The notes under the pieces: model-generated
Databases searched by the model: none
What the model saw: the letters and a program-made list of their open reading frames with translations, nothing else
Told to the model about the DNA's origin: nothing
Shown here: piece after piece, positions 32,820-44,968 of the stretch
Layout: each line of letters starts with the position of its first letter
Position numbering within the stretch: position 1 is the stretch's first letter
Source: Sphagnum compactum
Taxonomy: Eukaryota; Bryophyta; Sphagnopsida; Sphagnales
Assembly: GCA_965153455.1 (NCBI GenBank)
Contig: OZ234502.1
Location: 14,105,495-14,169,494 of the forward strand
DNA: 64,000 nt
Direction of reading: 5' to 3'
Program-made: the position numbers and the translations under genes

Positions 32820-33565
32820 TAGACCCATGTGTATCACAAGGTACCTTTGTGGTTGCAGCATGGCCCTCAAATCCTTTGCATGTGTGGAAATCATGTTTTT
32901 CAGGTCGAAAAAGTGTGAAAATTTAGGTAGAATAAAAACACTGCTCACAACCCAACCCGATAGTGAAAGAAAGATCTTCACATCTTTACCCCCCTTGCCC
33001 CCTCCTGCCCACCCGCAAGAGAAATAAAAAAAAGGTGGGTGTTACCCACCATGGTTAGATTTTACACTTGATTTGTCAGTCTGGAGTAGGTGCTTCCCCC
33101 TTGCCCTTTCTTTCTCTTAATTGCAATGGATTTTGGATTAGTGTCAGGAAAAAAAATGAAAGAAAGAAAGAAAGGTTGTTGTATATCCCCCTGCCCCAAA
33201 ACATCAGCACCTTGCAATTTCACAGAGCTTGCGTTTCACAAGGTACCTTTGTTGTTGCCCCCCCCCTCCCCCCCCCCTCCCCTCCCTCAAATCTTTTGTA
33301 TGTGTTGAAATCATATTTTCCAGGTCGAAAAAGTGCGAATATTCACCCACCAAGAAAACATTATCCACAACCCATCTAGAGTATTAAAATAAGGTGTCTT
33401 TATATTTGCCCCCTCCCCAAGACGTTCCCCCCCCCTCCCCCCCCCACGCAACGTAATCTCGGCACCTTGCGTATTGCCACGTATCACACCTATTTTTGCC
33501 CCCCTACCACACGAAACAGTCGGCATATTGCAATTTCGTGGACCTTGCGTATTGCCACGTATCAC
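32820..33565. repeat. C-tract-rich tandem repeats, arm C
   Basis: Three to four imperfect units. Each has a segment like CACAAGGTACCTTTGTTGTTGCC, a C-tract, a CAGGTCGAAAAAGTG box and a CACCTTGC-ATTG-CAC box. C-tracts lie at 33258-33291 and 33427-33445. It mirrors 15338-15870 of arm B but tract lengths differ. Confidence 0.75.
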
Positions 33566-34284
33566 AGCTAACTTTCCCGCCCAACCTTTTCCCGCTCGTT
33601 AGCAGAACCCTTGCCTTTACAAATACGCACAAACTTGAACTTAAAGGATAATGGTGCGTACTCGAAGGTTTCAGGCTTGAGGAGAGAGAAGCTTCAGGGG
33701 AGAGCCTTACCTCAAAAACTGTGGCTTTTAAGAAGTTCAGCAAGTTGTGGATGCGTCGTTGCAGTGTAAGTATGTGAGATTCGTAATGAGATTACATGGA
33801 GTTCTCTGATGTGGCTATACGGAAGCCGCGTCCAACTTCAACTGGCAGGTGTGTGACTTTCAAGGTAAGGAAGCTCCATCTCGGCTGTTTCGTTGTTTTT
33901 TCTTTGTTTCAGCCTTTGGAGTCTCTACTTTCCGAATCAAGTTTTTCGAGAGCGACATAGCTCAGCCATAGATGCATCATGAGATTCGAGATTTTTTGCA
34001 TCAAGTTCCGTTCGTCCGTTAATGTGTGTGTTTTGGAGCTATCTTGCTTGAGTAGTTGTGTGTCTGTACTGTCACGAAAATCTCTAGTTGTGTGCTTTTG
34101 TGAGGATATATGCTTTCTTTTTCAGTATACAACCACAATATTGGTAGGGTCTTGGTTCCCATGCTGTTGTTTGCTTGGCTTTCTAGGGGTTTTTTTATTG
34201 CACCTCAATCCGATTGAACGGAGAAGGAGGTAATATCGTCATCATACAAGAACTATTTTACTCGCCCACTTTCGAATTGGAGAC
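33566..34284 (+). promoter_or_regulatory. 5' flank of AP2 gene C
   Basis: Upstream sequence shared with arm B (14900-15330 reversed) and from 33960 with arm A. It extends further upstream than arm A does in this window, so it shows what the AP2 unit carries 5' of the window edge. A GTAAG near 33763 (TGCAGTGTAAGTATG) could be a 5' leader intron donor. No core promoter motif was fixed. Confidence 0.35.
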
Positions 34285-37200
34285 ATGTTGCCCGACGCGG
34301 AAAAAGTTCGACGTGCCGTCGAGTATGTTACTCTTGTTGCCAACGACTTTAGTTTCACAAACATGTTCTTTGTGAAAAACTGTTCTCTCCTCCTTCGAGA
34401 AATTAGCGACAATCCGCAAGCTCCTGCAAATGAGAGCATCCATTCTGTAAGGACTTGGCGGAACCGTATGGCTTTATTGCACAGTGCATCCGTCATGTCA
34501 TTTGAGACGGAGGAGTTAGTGCATTTTCGTGGTCGTGATCCCGTTTCCGCATACCCATTGATCCGGCTCACACGCGACTTCGATTTCCAATGTTCCACCA
34601 AGGCACAGATCGTCACCAGCGAATGTTGTCTGGGGATAATTGCCTGAACCGCTTAATTCTCTTGAATTTCTATTATTGTCACTTGTAAAACTTCTAATGC
34701 TAATCAGAGTTTTTGACCATAGCCTTGTCTCACTTCAAGATGTGCCTATATTTGAAATTGTGATACAACTTGAAATTTACGATCTGACTTCCAGCGAGCG
34801 TGTGAAGAGAGGGGTCAAGAGAGCATGGCTGATCAGAGAGACTCTTGCACTAGAGACAGGTAGTGGACAAAAGCAACCGAACATACACAGGAGCAAGTAC
34901 AAAGGAGTTCGTTTTCGGCGTTCTCGCAGCCGCACAAAGCCTTGGACTGCTGAGGTGAAGCCGCCAATGGAAAAGAACAAAGTTTGGATCGATGATTGCA
35001 ACACTCCGAAGACAGCTGCCCATGCATATGATGTTGCGGCCTTCTACTATGGCAAAGGCAACAAGGCTCTCAATTTTGAACACACCCCTCGATTCCTTCC
35101 CAAAACCTTGGAATATTCATGTGAAAAGGAGAAAAAACATGCAATCCAAGAACAAGCTCGAGAACAAGCTCGACATCTCAGAAGGAACCCACTTTTTTAC
35201 CTCTTCACCAGCTGCCATATGACCTTCTTTTCTGTGTTGTAATATGGGAGTTATATCCATTACAAGGCCAACCACCGATCAGACTTGCATTGCTGGTAGT
35301 CCAGTTGATGAGGTTGATGAGAAAGGATAGTAGTGTAATAGCATTTCCGAAATGGGTCTCATCCAACGAAGAGATAGCCCATCTTCATGCACCCACAAAC
35401 ATTCCTCAGCTGCTTGAAAGTATTGACTGCCTAATCAAGAAGATCCTACAATATGATGATTTTAGATTGGCAGAAGATTTTTGCTTCCTTTTCCAGTGGT
35501 TTTACCCACGTCGATTGAAGGCTCGAGACCCAACCAAAGATATTCCTTTGACTTTCCAATTCATTGAGTGGGTAAAGATTAATCTAGTAACACCTCAAAC
35601 AACCAGCATGGAAGCTAAACATCTCCCTGCAAGTCCTCCACAATGCAATGTTCTGTCCATAACATCGGTGGAGATTGATCTAAGAGCACCTCAAACATCA
35701 AGCATGGCCATGGAAGCTGAAGATCCCCTTGTAAACATTCCTCCACAATGCAATACTTTGTCCATGCATTACCCTCATGAACAAATACAAGATACTTTGG
35801 AGCAAGATTTGATGATCTCGCATAAACTCTCTCTTGAAAGTCAGCACTCCACTTACCAAGATGCAGAAGAACAAGTTGTCCAATCTTCCATAGGTAATTG
35901 TGATGAGTCCCAGTGTAATCTCTAGCATGGTATTATGAATTGCAACTATAGGCCCCTTGTCTTTGGGTTATCTAGTCTGTTAAACAACCTCAAGGTTTTG
36001 AGAGTGCTCATGTTTTCATGAGTCCTGCTGCTCCTTGAATGAGAAGTGTTTTCATTTGGTCATGTATCTTTAATGTCCCCTTGTGAAGAGATGGCTAGTT
36101 TATGGGTGACTAGATTCCAATTCATGTACACTAACCATGCTATGAACACTGCTTGAATGGACAGTGGAGCAAGCTGCAACAATAGTTTTGTCAACTCCAG
36201 TTGCAGCCATTGTTGAACCATCACTTTCTCCACCTCTTGATGTTGAGATTCCAAATGAAGGCTTTCAGACTGGGGATCTTTATGAAGACATCCAGGTATG
36301 ACCTCCATCCAAGTGTGTGCTTCAAAAATTGAACCTCGAAAACTTAGTTGACATCCTTTAAGTCTTGTGGGTGCTTTTCAGGAGGGTTCCATGTCGGGGC
36401 AAATGACATCCACATCGGGGACATTGTCAAACTTCCATCCCCTTCCTTTCAGTTGTAAGCTTGAGCTTCACACCCATAATTCCTTGGTTAGATAAAAAAC
36501 TATTGCTTCACACATTCAAGCAATTTTGATAGATCATGACAATCTGACAAGTCCTTAATTCCACCTCTCTGTAAAATTTTGCAATTTTTGGTTTCACCAG
36601 GTTTTAATCCTCTTTCAACTGGAGCCCAAACTCAAAGTTCAACGTTTATGGATTCGGATGTTGGAAAAGACCTCATGATGCCAATTCCATCTTCAATGGA
36701 GGTTGGAGATTGTCATCCAAAATGCAATAATTTCGTGGTCCCCTTACCTCCATCTCATGAATATACACAGGATGCTCTGAAGCAAGACTTGAGAAACCTC
36801 GACAAATTACCTCTTGAATGTGAGCACTTGGCTTTCCAAGTTACAAGCCCAGAGGAAGATGAGTGCATCAAGTCTCCAACAGGTAAGGTGTTGGATACTA
36901 GGCATTCAATTCAATACTGATAATGTTGTGAATTGTAGCTCCACACCCTTGAATTGTGGTATTCTAGTGCTCAAACAATTCCAACCTTTTAAGATCACTA
37001 CTCATGTTTCATGAGTCCTGTTACACCTTCAACCTTTTTTATTTAGTCATGCAGATGTTATGGTTTTAGAATATAGGCTTTGAATTCAATATAATTGGTT
37101 TCATGGGTTTGCAATCCATGACTTTGCCTTTGGATCCTTGAGTTCCTAAACAATCTCAAGGTTTTTCATCTAGTACTTATATTTCATGAATGCTGGTACA

Positions 37201-37637
37201 TGGCAGTTGGCGAAAACTTTAATGTATTTGTTTAGTCATTGCATCTTTTGTGGACCCTCAATGTGAAGAGATAGTTGATTTTTGCTCATTACATTGAAGT
37301 GAAATAGACTAATCATGACATGTGGATGCTTGGATGGACAGTAGATCAAGCTGCAACAGAGTTTGTGGATTTAGATGATGGAGAAGCTCTCGCAACTTTG
37401 CTGGAGAGGCGACAACATGACCAACTTGGAGACATTGGAGACTGGGTTGCTTTTGTTGAGGCAACTCCAATGGAAGGCTGCAATCCTGATATCAACGATA
37501 TGGTGCTGACATCAGTCCCTGGTCATATTGAAGGAAACGAAATCAATTCATTGTGTGAGAATGAACATGTGATGGAGCCACCTCATCCTTTTGCATTTTC
37601 CCAACAACCCTTTGTGCAATTTGATGAGTACCTATAA
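34285..37637 (+). pseudogene. AP2/ERF-domain gene, copy C, frameshifted
   Basis: Same five-exon layout as copy A: 34285-35893, 36165-36295, 36382-36454, 36601-36882 and 37342-37637, with all splice sites kept and exon lengths changed only by multiples of three. Exon 1 has two frameshifts. A one-base gain near 34633-34640 puts a stop at about 34645, and a one-base loss near 35204 restores the original frame but leaves the AP2 domain out of frame with both ends. The AP2 segment also has changes at conserved-looking sites (FRRSRS for FRPSRS, TPKTAAH for TPEAAAH). A 12-base duplication gives EQAREQAR. A shorter AP2-only product from an internal start cannot be excluded. Confidence 0.75.
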
Positions 37638-38960
37638 TGCCATGCTTTGATTCAAAAACTGCCCCAAAGTGATCACACAGTAGATCTCACATGTGAGGGT
37701 GCAGTTTGACAACTTCTTGCATACTGATGTAGTGTACAGTTTTACAACGGGTCCCCATAGTGGGGAGTAGATGGTATCCTAAAAACCTGACATTTTGAGG
37801 AGCAATTGTTGCATATGACTTTGCATCCTATGGAGGTTTCCTTACATATCTCATCATCAGATGAAAGATTGAAGAACTTGGATTCAATTGATTCTACAAA
37901 CATTTGCCAGTATGTTCTATTAGATTCTTTTTGGTTGATTGGAGATGGAACTTTGGGTGGGTTTTCCAGATTCTTGAAAATTGTGCACATGAAGGAACAA
38001 ATGTATCTGATTTGAAGAATAGATTGTGATGCTTCTCTTGTGAACCAAAACACAAGGTTCTTGTTGAGTGCATACCAAAAACTACAAAGCAGGCAGTATA
38101 TTGAGCAATGTTGAGCTTTGTTATGAAGTTGAGAAATTAAGTTTAGTGAATTTGGAGGTTGTTTTGAGAAGCTGCAGGAATTATAGCAGTCATGTGGATT
38201 TTATTGGGAGGGAGTCTATAGAGGTTGCATTGTAGGAAAACTTCATCTATTTATAGAGTACATGTAGTGCTGTAAAATTTTACTTCTCTTCTCAGTGGAG
38301 CTGCAGGTACCCGTAATGACATGACATTCTTAGGAATAAGAGCTGCATGTGATTTTATGGCCTAAAGATGGATCCTTACACATCACCATGAGATGAAAGA
38401 TTAAAGACCTTGACCTTGTAGGCAATTGTGCATAGGCAATATTGGCTAGACAGATTCTTATGGGTGGACTGCAGATTGAATGTTGGGCAGCTTTTCAAGA
38501 TTCCTCAACAATACATCTGATGTTGAGAATATATTATATGAGGACTCACTGTTTTTCTTGCGAATCAAAAACATGTAAGGTTGTTTTAGCTGGTTCAAAA
38601 TGCATTGAAACACATGGTATAGCCAGCACTGCCAAGTTCTGTTATACATTCCAAAAATTAAATCATGTGTACATACTGGGTTCTTTTTCAGAAATTGCCG
38701 CAACCATAGTTTCATTGTGTAATGAAAAACTGAGAGAGTTTGGTGGAGTTTGACTCTGAGGAAAACTTAATCTGTTGACACAATCTGTGCCTAAGGTTTT
38801 TAGGAATGAAATAAACTTAGCAAAGCAATGCCTCATATCAGAAACTTTCCTTATTCAAGGTGAATAGTCTTTTGAGCTTCTGCAATGCAATATTGCTAGG
38901 AAACCACATTGCACACATGTAATAATGTTACTGATCTCCTTTTATGGAAGGCTGTTGTGC
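37638..38960. other. 3' flank of AP2 gene C
   Basis: Equivalent to 3677-4990 and includes the same diverged tandem duplication. Open frames here (for example 38442-38753) correspond to broken frames in the other arms and are not supported as genes. Confidence 0.5.
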
Positions 38961-38969
38961 AAACTTAAG

Positions 38970-40470
38970 TTATGGCTATCACTGTTACATGAGATGTAGT
39001 CATAAGTAGATGGACATGCCATAGCCATGACAAAAGGCATATTCTTTCATGGGCATTAAGCATGAGGGGTGAGCAAACATCTCATACAAGGCATTAAATT
39101 TCCTGCAGTCACCAGATATCATACATGAAAGCAAAATTGCAAAAAATTTCAGGTTGCCCTTATTTTCTTCTGACCAATTTGCTTTTGAACTGTAATTTTA
39201 CTATCAACAAAAACCGGCTATTGAATTTGGCATTGCCCAGCAACATCAACAAGCTTTAATTGAGAAGGTGATCTGGTGATGCTTCAAAAAATACTGCCAG
39301 GCAGGTCAAGTGACATTTTGACTGACCAGAGTTTTGTGCTGCACATTTCAATTCCTATGTTCAACACACCTTTCAAACTTATCACAGCAGCCCCTTGGCA
39401 ATGTGAACATATTTTGAATGCTCTTACTGCATGAGAACAAAGTTTTAGGTTAAAATTTGTAAGGGCGCTTTTCAAAGGTGATCAGCCACTGGGCCACTGG
39501 GCATGCCATGAATCGGTCATCACAAGGACCATCAAAATGAAGCATCAGGTCTGTATCCCAACTTCAATAGGCCAACTCTATGTTCCCAACCCATACATCT
39601 CATCAATTGCCCTCTAGTGCTTCAAGAGGAAGGCTGTCTGACTTCAGATCCAAGTAGAAACCAATCACCTGGTCTCTACTTGACATCTTGCACCCACCTG
39701 CATCATTGTTATTGCATCTTGTTTCTGGAAATAATGACACGCATTTGGGCAGCACATGAGTGATCGTGTTGCATTTCCATCATCAAATGATCATTGTTTT
39801 AGGATGCTTATCCATTGTCAAGTGCTTCAGACACTCTTGGTCAGTCTAGCCTTTAATTCTTCCTCGCAAAGGACAACCCAGATTCAATTCTGTTTTTAGT
39901 CTATGTCTACATTCAAAAGTCTGAAAATTATGAAAATTTAAGAGATTGCCTGCTCTCACCACAAAAGATTTAAAAATACTAACATCATGCTGCATAGAGA
40001 CTGGCAAGTAAAAACGAGGAAGGGGCACAACCATGTCTACATGTTTGCATGCTCTATTAGTGCAAGTAGTCTCTTCCCTCCTGCACTGGCATCAGAATCT
40101 GTGATCCCTAGACAAATACATCTACGTTGTATTATCAGTATGCAATCCATCACTGTTTGTTACATGTGGGCAACTGGTTCTGATTGCTAGATACCCAATG
40201 AAAGACAACAAACCTGCATGTAGGTGTAATAAGATCAACCAACAGGTAGTGGATAAGGCAGAAAAACTCAACAAGGCATAAGCCAACACACATGGCTGAA
40301 CACATCCTTTCAATAAACCCAATACTTCCAGAAATCTGCAATCAAATTAGCATGTTTAGGATCAGCCATCAGTTCAATCTTCCATCATCAAAATATCCTA
40401 AAATCCTAATTCTTTTGACCCTTGTTTTGAGTATAACATTGTTGGCCATGACTTGGTTAAAGAATTGAGA
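38970..40470. other. 1.5 kb segment, arm C copy
   Basis: Inverted equivalent of 8595-10135. Minus-strand frames at 40150-40341, 39846-40034 and 39284-39475 match those of arm B, with an upstream TTTGTTCTCATGCAG acceptor-like sequence before the last. Unrecognised. Confidence 0.35.
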
Positions 40471-40720
40471 AAGAACAAGGTATGCAATGTGGTACATACC
40501 CCAGTGAAACCAACACTGCTGACAGGGTTATCAATTGTGCACAGCTATGTTGCCACTTCTCCAATGCTCAATGTTCATGTGCTATTGTTGTTCTCATGTG
40601 AAGATGCTGTACAAGGATAGACACACAACAACACACCCGCATGTTCTCCAACTCTGAAGTGCAATATTAAAGGATCATTTTGAATAACTGTATCCAGAAC
40701 AATGTTGCATCTGACAAAGT

Positions 40721-40951
40721 TTAAGCCCTAACCGTAAACCCTAGAATTGGGACACGTCCTGCTCCAACACGATTCTTGATGACAGCTCCAAAGGTCCTTG
40801 GTGACAAAGAGAAATTTTTGAGGGCTGAGTGGCTTGGCAGGACAATAGCAGGAAAGAAGTGCATGGTAAACATGCGTAATTGTGGATGTATAATGAATCT
40901 CACAAGACCAGCTACCATCATCGCTTTTTGAAAGGCTCCATAGTCACACAC
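40721..40951 (-). CDS. Unrecognised small reading frame shared by all three arms (copy C)
   Basis: A 76-residue frame ending VPILGFTVRA like the other two copies, with DYGAFQKAMMVAGLVRF. A stop within the earlier part (TAG, where copies A and B read an open codon) shortens it relative to B. It keeps the PSHSALKNF segment. See 8034-8339 for the fullest copy. Confidence 0.25.
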   Translation of the reverse strand: MCDYGAFQKAMMVAGLVRFIIHPQLRMFTMHFFPAIVLPSHSALKNFSLSPRTFGAVIKNRVGAGRVPILGFTVRA

Positions 40952-41779
40952 ATCCCCTAGGTAGGCAAATGACAGACCTAGACACCTCTCTATTTCTCTC
41001 TCTTATCTCAAACTCCACTTAGACCAACCTCCGGATATAACACAGATCCTCCCATTGCAGCACCAATGCACCTATCAATACTTCCTTCAAGCAATCTCGC
41101 AGCCTTTTGCCTCATAAAAACTCATGTGGTGTTTATAAAACTCCAACAACAGTCCAACCCATCATTTCACTCCATTTAACTGACATTGATCTGCTACTGC
41201 CGAAGCCCAAATCATGTGCAGATGTAGGCATTCTGTTCCGAGACGTGCAACGGGATTGTGAACTCAAACGCTCTCTCATCAAGTACACAAAGTAAGGCAG
41301 GCAGCAAGTTGAGACGCTACAAATGAATATGGCTTTCATTTGGGTCCCACAATTTGATGAATGTTCAACAGGGGTTGCTGTGAGACTGTGAGTTCAGTTT
41401 TCTGAACTGTGTGGAACATTTCGTATTTTAAGTGTTGCTAGTTCGTTGGCCTTGAATTCCAAGCCAAGGAATTATTGTATTTAGATTGATTATAGAAAAC
41501 CTTAAGTATAGTAGCTTAAGGGATTTTGGGCCCTAGGTAGTAGGTCTATTGTTATATGAGGATTTTGAAAGATGATATATTTTGGCTTGTGTTGAAACTT
41601 GAGATTAGTTATAGAGTTATGATAGCTTGAAGGATTTTGGTTTCTTTTAGAGGATTTTTTTGGAAGACTATATTTTTGCATGGTGAAATATTTGAATTCC
41701 CATAATTCTTCTTTTGCCTTAATATACTTTTTTTTAATGTAAATGGTAAGGCCACAGTGTGACACACCCCTTGTTTGTG

Positions 41780-42949
41780 GGGCAGGGGATTGTTTAAAAA
41801 ATGTTCCCAATGCATTCCCATGAAGTTCCCGAATATTTTCCTGGTAGCACTGCACTTTTATCCGATATGTTTTGGCCAAAGTTCAATTTTCACATATATA
41901 TATATACACTTTAAAGGGGGCCAGAGGGAAGCTTTGGCACCCCCCTAAGGTACATTGACCGAAGCACTACATTGGAGAGTGTCTAATGTTTAAAAAAAAT
42001 TGGTGATGGGCCAATCAAAGTGGTCCCTTCCAAAAAAAAGCCTTTGGGTGCACCCTGAAACTAATTGAGTATGGGTGGATGGATGTAGCTTGCATTTGGT
42101 CCCACATTTTCAGGATTGTTCACAAAGTGTTAATATGGGACTGTGGGTTCATTTCTCTGAACTTCATTGAACATTTCTTTGTTTAATTGTTTATAGTTTT
42201 AACCAGTGATGTCCATTTCTTGATTTCAAAAGGAACATTCAGTCCTTGATTGAACTCTTTTAAAAAATAAATTGGATGGGAGTTCCAATCCAGTTTTGAG
42301 ACTGATTTTTTGAATTTTTAAAACCTTTCATCATTTTCACAAAGAATTTAGTGTCGATTCCATTTAAGACAAGGTCTCTTCCATCTTCATCACACATAAC
42401 TAAATAATAATGATTTTGTGTAATATTAGTTTGTTCAACGAATGCATAATGTTTTTTAAAAAAATGTAGCCACAGGATGGGCAACCAAAGGATGATTTAC
42501 TCAGGTTTGACTACAAGACAAATAGGAAGCCAAAAGTTTTTTAGAACCCTCCTATTTTAAAGGATCACAAAGTCTATATATGGCGACTTTTTATCCCTAC
42601 TTTTTGGGCAAATTTTTTGAATTTTGTTTGAACAAACCCTTTGAGAGATTGTAGGTCATTTTCAGATTTTGTAACAACTCAAAATTTTTCACAATTTTTT
42701 ATACTTGTGCACAGACTTCAATAAAAATTATGTAATATTAATTATGTGTAATCAAATAAAAGCAATAGCTTGAATAAAATATAGGCCCAAAGTTATAAAT
42801 TTTTCATATAGAATTATACTTATATACCTAAAGAATTTGAACTTGTTTAAAACAAGACAACACCCTCAATTTAGATTCTAATTCGACTTTGAAAAGAGCT
42901 ATTTCTGCTTTTGATTCCAACAAAACTTGAAACCATTAATATTCCAAAG
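41780..42949. other. Spacer beyond arm C
   Basis: The first ~110 bases resemble the palindrome loop of arms A/B. A TA run lies at 41895-41907. A second diverged copy of the 41320-41430 segment (GGTCCCACA-TT, TTCAACAGG-GTT, GACTGTG-GTTCA, GAACATTTC) is at 42095-42185. The minus frame 42260-42484 is not recognised. Confidence 0.45.
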
Positions 42950-43625
42950 ACCTTGGAACCTAACCTAAACCCATCAGTTCTTTGTGGGTTCCTTATGAAA
43001 TCCAAAAAGTCTTGGATTTTGAATTTTTTTCAAATACCAAGAACTAGTGGTTCTTTGATTTTGGTTTTTTGCCAGTACCTGGAACAGGAAGTTATTAAAA
43101 TAAATCAAAGGACCACCCCCACACTGGTATGAACTACTAACTACCTTTTGCATTCAAGGGAACCCAAGAAATACAAAGAGTGGATCCCCTTGCCACCCCA
43201 ATCCCCCAATTTTAAATTGCCAAAAACTGGGTGTGGTGAACCTTGATGTCCTCTTCTTTAGGTAGGCAATGTACTTTAGCCTCATAATTAAGAAAAAACT
43301 AGTGTAGTTTGTGCCATTGGCCTAAGTGTGAACTGGTTCACCAACTAAATTTTCTTTTCAAAATCAATTTTTGTAATTTAATTGAATTTCCAATGATAAA
43401 AACTACTCAAAAATCAATATCTCCTGCACCCTAGGTCTAAATATTTCCAAATCACCTTCATTAAATCCTCCTCACTGAGGGCTTTCAAAAAATACCAAAG
43501 GTATGCCCAAATCTCCTATTGTTTTTAGTTTTCATTTAAATGAATTATCAACGAAAAATTATTCAATATTCAATAACTTCTCCACCTTAGGTTGAAACAT
43601 TATGAAACCAACTTGAAATAGTGTT
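42950..43625 (-). repeat. Dispersed repeat, copy 2
   Basis: Inverted relative of 22190-22800, with matches across the whole block including CAAAGAGTGGATCCCCTTGCC and CAATATTCAATAACTTCTCC. Non-coding as far as I can see. Confidence 0.65.
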
Positions 43626-44968
43626 CATGAAGCAACACAATTGATGTACCATAATATGCAAAGAAGTTAATGCCAATTTGTATAATAACAAGGATGAAAT
43701 TGACAAGCTTCTGAATTACAGGACAAGAAATCTTGCACAGACTTGATATATGCAGAATCTACTCCCGGTTCATCAACTCTATATTCAATATATAGAGTAC
43801 ACTTCTTGCTCATGAATCAAGTAGTGTTGCACATTGTGAGTCGTGATGCATTATGTTACCAAATTAGTTGTAAAGATTTGCATTCAAAATTGTTGTCAAT
43901 GTTGGAATTGATCACAAGTCTACATGAGATTTGTATTTGAAATACAGACATGTTTCTGTGTCTAGAATGATCTAGATACCAGCAGATATTTCAAAAGAAG
44001 AATCTGTAATTTCAAAAGAACCTATAATATTTCAAAATATATGAATCAGAGAATTGTTCCTTCACAACTTTGTAGATTGAACAGAAGTCGGGTGTTTTGT
44101 CAGAATTCTGCAAACTGCAGCTGAAGCTACTAGGTGATGATTGTTGTTCATGGAAGTTGAGCCCAAGTTGAGGAGTAGACTGGAACAATTTGGTAAACTC
44201 ATGCAATATGTAGAAATTAGCTGAGAATATTGATGTTGTTTTCAGGAGAGAATCTCCTGCAGAGAGAGATTTATATACTTCACATACTACAAATGTCAGA
44301 ATCACAGATCGTCCATGGAATTTATATAGAGATTAAACTGTTAAAATGGGAAACAAAGGAGCAGGCATTGCAGGTGTTGCTGCGAAATGCTCCGGGCATC
44401 ACTGATACCTGTAGCAACTTTTTATTTTGGTGTTGAATTTGACAAAGAATGTGTAAAAGATTGATCCCTCTACATTTTTCTTAACTGAAGCGATTTTTGT
44501 TACTATCACACTTGTATGCATGGAATTATAGCTGAGTCTTTGAAGCACAATAAATAGTGAACTAAGTTGGGTGTGGGTCATGAATATTTATAATCTCATG
44601 CTGCTGTAAAGAAAGGCCTGAATGATCTAGACCCTGAACTACTTAGACTGGGTTGAGTATGGCTTCTGCAGCAGCAGCAGCAGCTTTGCACTTTTGTCAA
44701 CACTATTTTTTAGGGTTTCTCAACTTTGAAAAGCTCTGTTAGAAATCTTCTCAAGTTGCTGCATTGCAAGAGATCAAGCAGCTTATCATGAAACTCTGGA
44801 TTGCATCCAGAGCTGGGTTTCTAGATGTGTGCAGAATTCATGCACAGGAGATGTATCAGTTTGACGACATCATCATCAACAACTTTCTGTGAGTTTTTTT
44901 TTGTGAGTCCCCCGTGATGCCCAATGCAGTTAGCTCTGGTACTGCCAGGTGAGAATTCTTCTTGGAGA
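43626..44968. other. 3' flank of the pectinesterase gene and spacer
   Basis: Contains a GCA microsatellite (44669-44687) and short frames without recognisable domains (43743-43940, 44012-44305). The part next to 44969 would be the pectinesterase 3' untranslated region. Confidence 0.4.

Larger units (their letters stand above)
29085..41780 (+). repeat. Arm C of the AP2 locus
   Basis: Inverted copy of arm B, and direct copy of arm A from 33960 onward. It contains AP2 gene C, the 3' flank, the 1.5 kb segment missing from A, and the unrecognised frame. It differs from B by a 1.92 kb insertion (29948-31864) and by lacking both the 395-base MITE-like insert and the ~400-base SINE-bearing block. 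Homology to A stops at the CCTTGTTTGT near 41767-41778 and then resumes with the palindrome-loop sequence of A. Confidence 0.9.
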
